DNA of 5,971 nucleotides from Rubrobacteraceae bacterium (GTDB lineage Bacteria; Actinomycetota; Rubrobacteria; Rubrobacterales; Rubrobacteraceae). Positions 1-4,721 of the stretch are shown here, piece after piece. The position numbers were made by a program, and so were the translations under genes. Numbering within the stretch: position 1 is the stretch's first letter; the number at the start of each line of letters is the position of its first letter. The notes under the pieces were generated by a model, which made no database searches, was not told the DNA's origin, and was given only the letters and a program-made list of their open reading frames with translations. Location of the stretch: positions 1 to 5,971 of the forward strand of contig JAJNDJ010000059.1 of NCBI GenBank assembly GCA_021156345.1, written 5' to 3'.

Positions 1-164
1 AGATCTATCCCCATCGACATCCGGTATGCTCCAGAGACCGTCGAACCTGTCAGGATCAGAATGCTCGCGTCAGGGTTCCGTTCTACGAAGGTTTCGGCCA
101 GCGCGAGCGTGCGCCTCAAGTGCCCAAGCCCATAGGAATCGTGGGAGTACATCAAGATTCTCAC
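1..164 (-). CDS. Predicted glycosyltransferase, MurG-like GT-B fold (N-terminal fragment, cut by left edge)
   Basis: Reading leftwards from GTG at 164-162, an open frame runs off the window, giving 54 N-terminal residues. It starts VRILMYSHDSYGLGHLRR, then a helix and an ILILTGS strand. This matches the start I know from the family annotated 'predicted glycosyl transferase' (COG4671-like, related to MurG/GT28). In that family a nucleotide-sugar-dependent GT-B enzyme opens with a beta strand and a glycine/histidine loop (here YSHD, then GLGH at residues 12-15) ahead of the first Rossmann helix. The GTG start is chosen because a GGGAG Shine-Dalgarno lies five bases upstream, a TAG stops the same frame a little further upstream, and the family begins at MRIL. 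It is divergent from the 289-990 gene across 124 bases. Acceptor and donor cannot be judged because the sugar-binding C-terminal half is missing. Confidence 0.8.
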   Translation of the reverse strand, partial: MRILMYSHDSYGLGHLRRTLALAETFVERNPDASILILTGSTVSGAYRMSMGID

Positions 165-271
165 TTTTGCTCCCTCTCTGTCGGCAAACGTGTCATGCTA
201 GAAAGCAGTTTGCTCTGCGAAGGTAAATGCACAGTAAACCCAAGATAACAATGCTCTAATTTTCGGCCTGT

Positions 272-287
272 ATAAAGAGATCTTTAT
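272..287. repeat. AT-rich inverted repeat in the divergent intergenic gap
   Basis: ATAAAGA, a two-base GA spacer, then TCTTTAT: a perfect 7+7 inverted repeat in otherwise GC-rich DNA. The two-base spacer rules out a normal RNA hairpin, so a dimeric regulator site is more likely than a terminator. It overlaps a TATAAA hexamer at 271-276 that could be a -10 box for the rightward gene, but no convincing -35 lies 16-18 bases upstream. The repeat is seen directly; any function is inferred. Confidence 0.35.
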
Positions 288-288
288 C

Positions 289-986
289 GTGCTTTTAGGC
301 TGGTTTTATGATGCTCATCCAATATCCAATGTGGGTAACTTTGCGAGAGCAGCGAGAGGCAATCCTGAAAGGACGATCACGCTCAAACCAACTTTGTTCG
401 TACTGGGGGTTCTGGCCTCCGCTCTGATGCTGGCGCTGGTAGGGTTCGGCATCGGCTGGTTCTTGTCTGGTCAGCAGATATCCAACCTGGAGGAAGGCCA
501 GAGCTCACCGTCGGCCATATCCAACACTACCACGAAGCCGGACGCCTCCTTGCCGAAAGCCGACGTGCCGGGTGAGGATTTCTCCGACTTACCCCGCTAC
601 CCGAGCTCGGTTCGCATCAAGTACGAGCGGCGCGTGTCCAAAGTTGGGCTCGTTCTGGTCGATACCGAATACGTTGCCTCCGCCAAACTCGCCGATGTGC
701 GGGAGTTCTACCGCGGAGTCTTCCGGACCGAAGGTTGGCACGAAGCAGGTCTCGATGTCTCAGAAGGTGAGTGGGACTTCCTCGTCACCAAAGGAGATAG
801 GGAGGCCGTGATCGAGATCGAAATCCGAAGAGGATTGGTCGAAACAGAGATCGAGGTGAGCGAGCCTCAGAAAGAAAGGGAAGCCCGAAAAGTTTCCGCC
901 TCACCCCAGAGACAGGAACAGGCTGCTCCCTCGACTACTCCGCCTTCAGACGGAGACGAGGACTCTGGCGACGGTACTGAGGGTGA

Positions 987-990
<4 letters not shown>
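289..990 (+). CDS. Membrane-anchored protein of unknown function, single N-terminal transmembrane helix
   Basis: The protein has up to 233 residues. I do not recognise a named family. Visible parts are a short polar N-terminus, one hydrophobic segment at about 35-59, a Ser/Thr/Pro-rich linker at about 60-97, a compact alpha/beta domain at about 98-193, and an acidic low-complexity tail at about 194-233. The domain opens with DLPRYPSSVRI and contains EFYRGVF..EGW, then alternating charged and hydrophobic strands. A 'YP' strand followed by 'FY...GW' recurs in small secreted bacterial proteins of unknown role. The polar body is probably extracytoplasmic, an inference from a single span with few positive charges after it. 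The start is uncertain: GTG 289 has no Shine-Dalgarno, GTG 331 also has none, and the only good Shine-Dalgarno (GAAAGGA, 367-373) precedes no standard start codon. Its TAG stop overlaps the stop of the convergent response regulator. Confidence 0.72.
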
Positions 991-1667
<677 letters not shown>

Positions 1668-1681
1668 AGCGTTGGTTGTAA

Positions 1682-1689
1682 AGTATAGT
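1682..1689. promoter_or_regulatory. Overlapping divergent -10 boxes between response regulator and kinase
   Basis: The eight bases AGTATAGT read as TATAGT on the plus strand (1684-1689) and TATACT on the minus strand (1687-1682), both one mismatch from TATAAT. A leftward start would fall near 1675, giving a leader of about eight bases. A rightward start near 1696 would give about 38 bases. Neither has a good -35 at standard spacing, which suggests activator-dependent promoters. ACAAC/ACGAC-type motifs (minus strand) flank the boxes on both sides, for example GTTGT on plus at 1675-1679 and 1691-1695, and could be half-sites for the regulator. This is inference from sequence only. Confidence 0.4.
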
Positions 1690-1733
1690 CGTTGTCGTTC
1701 GCGAGTATGCTTCCAGGTGGAAGGGTTTGTGAA

Positions 1734-3119
1734 GTGAAATGGGTCGATAACATCCGGATGCAGCCCGGGCACCTCGCCATCGCGGCAGTCGTCGGACTGC
1801 TGGCCTTGGTCGTCCTCGGGGGAGCACTGGAACTCGCGCTTCACGAGCGGGTCGACAGCGTTACCGATCGGGCCCTGCAATACGACATCAGCCTGGAGGA
1901 TCAGGGCGACGACCTGAGACTGGCCGTCTTCAACCTCGATCTACAGCACCGCAACCTTGCCCTGGTGGGCCCCTCGCGCAAAGGTGTTGACGACTTCGAT
2001 AGAGCCTACGACGATTTGCAGGTGGAGATAGGCAAGATGGACGAGCTCGGTGTCCGGGGCACAGGGGTTCCCCAGCCGGCCCGGCTCCGCGAGATGGCGA
2101 AGACCTACTACACAGACTTCAAGCCTGCGATAGAGCTTTACGACTCCGAGCCAAAGCAGTTCACGCAGGCCAGCGATCGAGGTTTGGTCAGGCTGGACGA
2201 GTTGGAGCAAGCCGCCCACGAGATCGACAAGCTGGGCGAGAAGCGAGCGTCGATCGCGCTGAAGAGCGTGGAAGAGGTCTCCAGCATTGCGCGCGTGCTC
2301 CTGATTGTGCTGGTCGGCGGGCTGATCCTGATAGGGGCGGCGTTCGCATACGCGGCGGTTCGTATGGTCCGCCAGATCCGCGAAGCCAGGGAAGCCCTGG
2401 CGCGGGCTCTGCAGACCAAGATGAACTTCCTTGCTGACGCATCCCACGAACTCAGGACCCCCCTTACCGTGGTACACACCAACGCGGAGGTCGGCGCACA
2501 GCTCGAGGAGGATCCCTCCCAGCGGGAGATCTTCGAGGATATAGTCAACGAATCCTCCCAGATGTCGCGGATGGTCGAGAATCTCCTGTTTCTCGCGCGC
2601 TCCGACTCCGAGTCGCCGCCGCTCGAGATGGAGATCATCGCCGTGCCGGCCTTTCTGGCAGCGCTAAAGGGACGGGCCGAGCCATTGGCCCAAGGTCTCG
2701 GAGCGTCTTTCGAGGCCCACCTGAGCGGCGAAGGATGCCTCAGGGCGGACCCTGCAAGGATAGAACAGGCCGTTCTCATCCTGGTGGACAACGCCGCCAA
2801 GTACAGCCCGGACGGGGGGCGCGTAACCCTCTCCGCAACCACTGAGTCCGGTGAGTTGCTTATCCGGGTCGAAGACCGCGGTCCCGGCATTCCCGAAGAG
2901 CACCTGCTACACATCTTCGAGCGCTTCTACCGGATAGAGAAAGCCAGGACGCGCAAGCAGGAAGGCGCAGGGCTGGGCCTCTCTATCGCCCAAACCGTAG
3001 TACAGGCACACGGCGGTCGCATCGAAGCCGAAAACCGCACCGCCGGAGGGACACGAGTGTCGATTCTTCTGCCGCTAACCGCTACCTTCCGGAACGCAGA
3101 GGAACAGCCGCCTAAATAG
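1734..3119 (+). CDS. Membrane sensor histidine kinase (HisKA + HATPase_c), partner of the adjacent response regulator
   Basis: The protein has 461 residues from GTG 1734, chosen because GGTGGAAGG (1716-1724) sits nine bases upstream; an in-frame TTG at 1692 and ATG at 1707 are alternatives. TM1 is about 14-36, the extracytoplasmic sensor about 37-185, and TM2 about 186-209. The sensor is almost entirely helical and charged, resembling CHASE3 or four-helix-bundle ligand domains. Only about 25 residues of helix separate TM2 from the H-box, so no full HAMP domain fits. The DHp domain has the phosphorylatable H238 in ASHELRTPLT. The ATP-binding domain has the N-box with N353 in VDNAAKYSPDGG, the G1 box with D381 in DRGPGIP, the F-box IFERFYR and the G2 box GAGLGLSIA (G411, G413, G415). 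All catalytic motifs are intact. It should autophosphorylate and transfer phosphate to D51 of the divergent regulator. The signal sensed is unknown. No hairpin with a T-run terminator was found after the stop. Confidence 0.94.
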   Translation: MKWVDNIRMQPGHLAIAAVVGLLALVVLGGALELALHERVDSVTDRALQYDISLEDQGDDLRLAVFNLDLQHRNLALVGPSRKGVDDFDRAYDDLQVEIGKMDELGVRGTGVPQPARLREMAKTYYTDFKPAIELYDSEPKQFTQASDRGLVRLDELEQAAHEIDKLGEKRASIALKSVEEVSSIARVLLIVLVGGLILIGAAFAYAAVRMVRQIREAREALARALQTKMNFLADASHELRTPLTVVHTNAEVGAQLEEDPSQREIFEDIVNESSQMSRMVENLLFLARSDSESPPLEMEIIAVPAFLAALKGRAEPLAQGLGASFEAHLSGEGCLRADPARIEQAVLILVDNAAKYSPDGGRVTLSATTESGELLIRVEDRGPGIPEEHLLHIFERFYRIEKARTRKQEGAGLGLSIAQTVVQAHGGRIEAENRTAGGTRVSILLPLTATFRNAEEQPPK

Positions 3120-3459
3120 GACGTGCGAGCTCGCCAACGACGGACGCGCCGTAGGCAGAATTAAAGGCGTCGGAGGACCGTCCCGCCTTCGTAGCGAACC
3201 AGTGGCTGGCCCGGCAGGATCTCGCCAAAGGATTGGGCAATGCTTCGAGGATCTCCTTACCGATAGGGGGTTTCTTGTCCTTGGCGCGCCTTTTGCTTGA
3301 TGATCCTGTGGTTATGGTAGAAGCGGGATAGGCTCGGTGGGCGAGAGCACTTTGTATCCTATTCACCCAACGTCGTGGAATAGGAAGAGTTCTCCGAAGT
3401 TCGTGCGGTGGCGCCCTTGAAGATGTGCCGCTAGCGGATGCACCTGGCCCGAGCGGGCT

Positions 3460-3566
3460 TATGCTACGGTCGTTGCCTGACCTTCCCCTCCTGTGGAATA
3501 AGTAGGAGGGGTGGACGCCGGAAACGTCTCTGCCGGAGCGACACGTGGTGCGGGGAGGAGGTGATG
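3460..3566 (+). promoter_or_regulatory. Possible promoter, hairpin leader and strong ribosome-binding site without an intact gene
   Basis: In order on the plus strand there is a TATGCT box (3460-3465), an eight-base perfect hairpin (CCCCTCCT 3485-3492, 11-base loop, AGGAGGGG 3504-3511), a smaller potential stem GACG/CGTC, and GGGGAGGAGG (3552-3561) just before ATG 3564. No clear -35 is seen. The frame from ATG 3564 gives only 21 residues before TGA at 3627-3629, and I recognise nothing in them. The order of parts resembles the 5' region of a gene whose body has been lost, or a small structured RNA. The hairpin is certain as sequence; the role is inferred. Confidence 0.25.
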
Positions 3567-3573
3567 ATCACGC

Positions 3574-3641
3574 CGCCAGCGCTACGGAGAGCACTCTGCG
3601 TCAAACGGGTTGCAGTAAATCAATGCTGACGTAGCGCTGAC
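3574..3641. repeat. Near-perfect inverted repeat GYCAGCGCTACG plus a neighbouring direct repeat
   Basis: GCCAGCGCTACG at 3574-3585 reappears inverted at 3630-3641 (reverse complement GTCAGCGCTACG), 11 of 12 bases identical. The second arm sits inside a short direct repeat, GCTGACG-TAGC-GCTGACG, at about 3625-3642. A direct repeat of CTCTGCGT occurs at 3594-3601 and 3654-3661, exactly 60 bases apart, and a perfect palindrome CACCATGGTG lies at 3644-3653. Clustered repeats of this sort next to a tRNA-like 3' end are the usual layout of recombinase and accessory-protein binding sites, but this role is inferred. Confidence 0.4.
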
Positions 3642-3660
3642 GCCACCATGGTGCTCTGCG

Positions 3661-3684
3661 TTTTTCCTGCAAATCGCGGAAAAA
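3661..3684. repeat. Inverted repeat TTTTTCC-N10-GGAAAAA beside the tRNA-like segment
   Basis: The arms are 3661-3667 and 3678-3684, perfect over seven bases with a ten-base loop. Read on the minus strand it follows directly on the tRNA-like 3' end, so it could be a weak terminator hairpin with its T-run on the 5' side, or the core site of a tyrosine recombinase. The repeat itself is certain; the function is not. Confidence 0.4.
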
Positions 3685-3685
3685 A

Positions 3686-3730
3686 GAGCCGACGAGCGGA
3701 CTCGAACCGCTTACCCCTGCTCCAGCTACG
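3686..3730 (-). other. tRNA 3'-end-like segment (T-arm and acceptor 3' strand), probable tRNA remnant or attachment core
   Basis: Read leftwards, 3711-3695 forms a textbook T-arm: stem AGCGG, loop TTCGAGT, stem CCGCT, all five pairs perfect and the loop matching the TTCRANY consensus. It is followed by CGTCGGC plus TC, which would fit an acceptor 3' strand and discriminator, then six T (3685-3680). The preceding CGTAGCTGGAGCA resembles a D-arm (compare CGTAGCTCAGCTGG...GAGCA) with several bases missing. A matching 5' acceptor strand (GCCGACG) and any anticodon arm are absent from the bases I read upstream, so this is not a functional tRNA. Displaced tRNA 3' ends are left at one boundary of elements that integrate into tRNA genes. 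A decayed tRNA is the alternative. Confidence 0.42.
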
Positions 3731-3809
3731 AGTGATCGATACACTTTCTGTGGACTGCGGTGAATAAGCCCACCCTCAGAAGTTCGCTGTGCAGGTGGAG
3801 GATTAAATT

Positions 3810-4118
3810 CTATACACCCTCGGCTGGAGGAGCTTGCTCCTGCTCGGCGACCGGCCTCCGCTCCTGCTCGACGATCAGCTCCCTCACGTGCAGCCGGCCG
3901 ACCTCTAGTTCTTCTATATTGAGGCGCCCGATCCTGCCGCGCTTCACAGCGAGCGCCCGGATAGCCAAGGCGCCGATCGCCACTGCTCCCGCCGCGCTCG
4001 CGCCTACTGCCAGCGCCCCGAGGCCCGTCCATACTAGCCCAGTCGCCACCCGCGCGAATGCCACCTGCGCCCCGAACGGGGGCTGCTCGACCCGCCTTGC
4101 TCTGTGCATCTTCTTCAT
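3810..4118 (-). CDS. Small pentad-repeat protein of unknown function
   Basis: The protein has 102 residues; ATG 4118 is preceded by AAAGAGG only three bases away, and a second ATG three codons on (4109) is an alternative start. After a basic N-terminus (about 1-15), residues 35-84 follow a strict five-residue period, x-L-x-[VI]-x, for ten copies. Early copies are Ala/Gly-rich (ALAVG 35-39, ALAIR 50-54) and later ones charged (RLNIE 65-69, ELEVG 70-74, RLHVR 75-79, ELIVE 80-84). The tail is Glu/Pro/Gln-rich. The period is that of pentapeptide-repeat beta-helices, although the consensus A(D/N)Lxx is not met exactly. The Ala/Gly half could be mistaken for, or may act as, a membrane segment. I do not recognise a named family and assign no function. 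It lies 155 bases downstream of the 4274-4510 gene, on the same strand. Confidence 0.72.
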   Translation of the reverse strand: MKKMHRARRVEQPPFGAQVAFARVATGLVWTGLGALAVGASAAGAVAIGALAIRALAVKRGRIGRLNIEELEVGRLHVRELIVEQERRPVAEQEQAPPAEGV

Positions 4119-4140
4119 TGTCCTCTCTTTCCGCCCGCTT

Positions 4141-4155
4141 GCTCACTCAGCGAGC
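4141..4155. promoter_or_regulatory. Imperfect palindrome upstream of the pentad-repeat gene, operator-like
   Basis: GCTCACTCAGCGAGC is a 15-base sequence symmetric except for one mismatched pair and the central base. It lies 22 bases upstream of ATG 4118, where a repressor site would interfere with transcription. No convincing promoter hexamers were found beside it. The symmetry is seen directly; the operator role is a guess. Confidence 0.22.
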
Positions 4156-4227
4156 TAACTTCAACGCACAAGCATGATGCACCTGCCGAGGTCCAGCGCA
4201 TCCCCCGAAGGTAGGCTCCACTACTTC

Positions 4228-4244
4228 AGAGCTCGAGAAGCTCT
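4228..4244. repeat. Short hairpin downstream of the 78-residue gene
   Basis: AGAGCT, loop CGAGA, AGCTCT: six perfect pairs, about 30 bases after the minus-strand stop codon at 4274. There is no following T-run on either strand, so it is at best a weak or RNA-processing hairpin rather than a classical Rho-independent terminator. Confidence 0.3.
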
Positions 4245-4273
4245 CGTCCAGAAGGGCCCGGCCGGAAAAGGAA

Positions 4274-4510
4274 CTACCTCGAGGGTGAGGTCTGGATCTC
4301 GACTTCCTCTAACGTTTCCTTCAGCTTACGCAAGTAATTCTGCTGTGCTTCGGCCGCTGCATCCACGGCTTCTATGGCCGGATTCCCCAGCGGTCCCCAG
4401 AACTGGAACCAGACCTTAGTGCCTCGAGCATAGGAATCGACCATCGCACTGGCGAAGTCCAATTGGGCGCGTGTTAGCGGTGTCAGCTCCCTGTCGTGGG
4501 TACGCACCAT
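4274..4510 (-). CDS. Small helical protein of unknown function
   Basis: The protein has 78 residues, from ATG 4510. The start is fixed by TAAGGAGG ending six bases upstream, close to the ideal Shine-Dalgarno. The sequence is amphipathic and predicted mostly helical: a helix RAQLDFASAMVDSYARG (about 14-30), an aromatic turn KVWFQFWGPLGNPAIEA, and a second, charged helix with coiled-coil character (QQNYLRKLKETLEEVE). No signal peptide or membrane span is visible. Phasin-like surface proteins share this pattern of Ala-rich helices around a Trp/Phe motif, but the resemblance is too loose for a call and I recognise no family. It lies between the monooxygenase gene (211 bases away) and the pentad-repeat gene (155 bases away), all on the same strand. 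The strong ribosome-binding site suggests it is well expressed. Confidence 0.75.
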   Translation of the reverse strand: MVRTHDRELTPLTRAQLDFASAMVDSYARGTKVWFQFWGPLGNPAIEAVDAAAEAQQNYLRKLKETLEEVEIQTSPSR

Positions 4511-4516
4511 CCGGAG

Positions 4517-4523
4517 CCTCCTT
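4517..4523 (-). promoter_or_regulatory. Strong Shine-Dalgarno AAGGAGG for the 78-residue gene
   Basis: Read on the minus strand, AAGGAGG is followed by a six-base spacer and ATG 4510. This is the best ribosome-binding site attached to a complete gene in the window and it decides the start codon. Confidence 0.8.
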
Positions 4524-4721
4524 ATTGTCTGGGGTTGCGTCCTTTTCCAACCCTACCAATTCGACTACCGTCCTCAGTTAATGACTGGAAAAGTTCTGGT
4601 TAAGCAAATTTAAGGGCCCGCTGCCAAAGGCCTCTAGCCCTCTCGGCGAGTACTCAAAGTCGCGTGTCAACGGCCCCCAAGACAATGACCGGGCCATACC
4701 CTACTTCCGCAACAGAATGAG

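Larger units (their letters stand above)
3120..3809. other. Gene-poor stretch with decayed reading frames and repeat structures
   Basis: No open frame here gives a protein I recognise. A minus-strand frame at 3112-3366 (84 codons, GTG start, no Shine-Dalgarno) overlaps the end of the kinase gene and has a weak, Ser/Ala/Arg-rich translation. A second minus frame over about 3161-3358 reads as two natural-looking pieces (FYHNHRIIKQKARQ, then FGEILPGQPLVRYEGGTVL) split by a TAA at 3257-3259, so a decayed small gene is possible. Small palindromes occur at 3125-3134 (GCGAGCTCGC) and 3428-3437 (CCGCTAGCGG). The right half carries the leader-like segment, the repeats and the tRNA-like segment listed separately. 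Overall it looks like an integration scar or a decayed intergenic region. Confidence 0.5.

Noticed and set aside
26..226. Plus-strand open frame of 66 codons at the left edge
   Set aside because: It is antisense to the glycosyltransferase start, has no ribosome-binding site and reads as Arg/Ser/Cys-rich non-protein sequence.
1668..1880. N-terminal extension of the response regulator to 1880
   Set aside because: The extra 71 residues are antisense to the kinase start and precede the exact beginning of the receiver domain, MKILLVEDD.
3112..3366. Minus-strand frame of 84 codons after the kinase
   Set aside because: No Shine-Dalgarno, overlap with the kinase end and no recognisable motif; kept only as part of the gene-poor stretch.
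3485..3511. Rho-independent terminator for the kinase gene
   Set aside because: The hairpin is strong but over 360 bases past the stop and is not followed by a T-run.
3686..3780. A complete functional tRNA on the minus strand
   Set aside because: The T-arm is perfect but no 5' strand pairing with CGTCGGC and no anticodon arm exist in the upstream bases.
3601..4146. Minus-strand frame of 181 codons across the tRNA-like segment and the pentad-repeat gene
   Set aside because: It overlaps the better pentad-repeat frame, is Arg/Gly-rich, and its tail runs through the tRNA-like segment, a common source of false genes.
3760..4158. Plus-strand frame of 132 codons opposite the pentad-repeat gene
   Set aside because: Ser/Ala/Arg/Thr-rich shadow with no ribosome-binding site; the opposite strand has a regular repeat protein.
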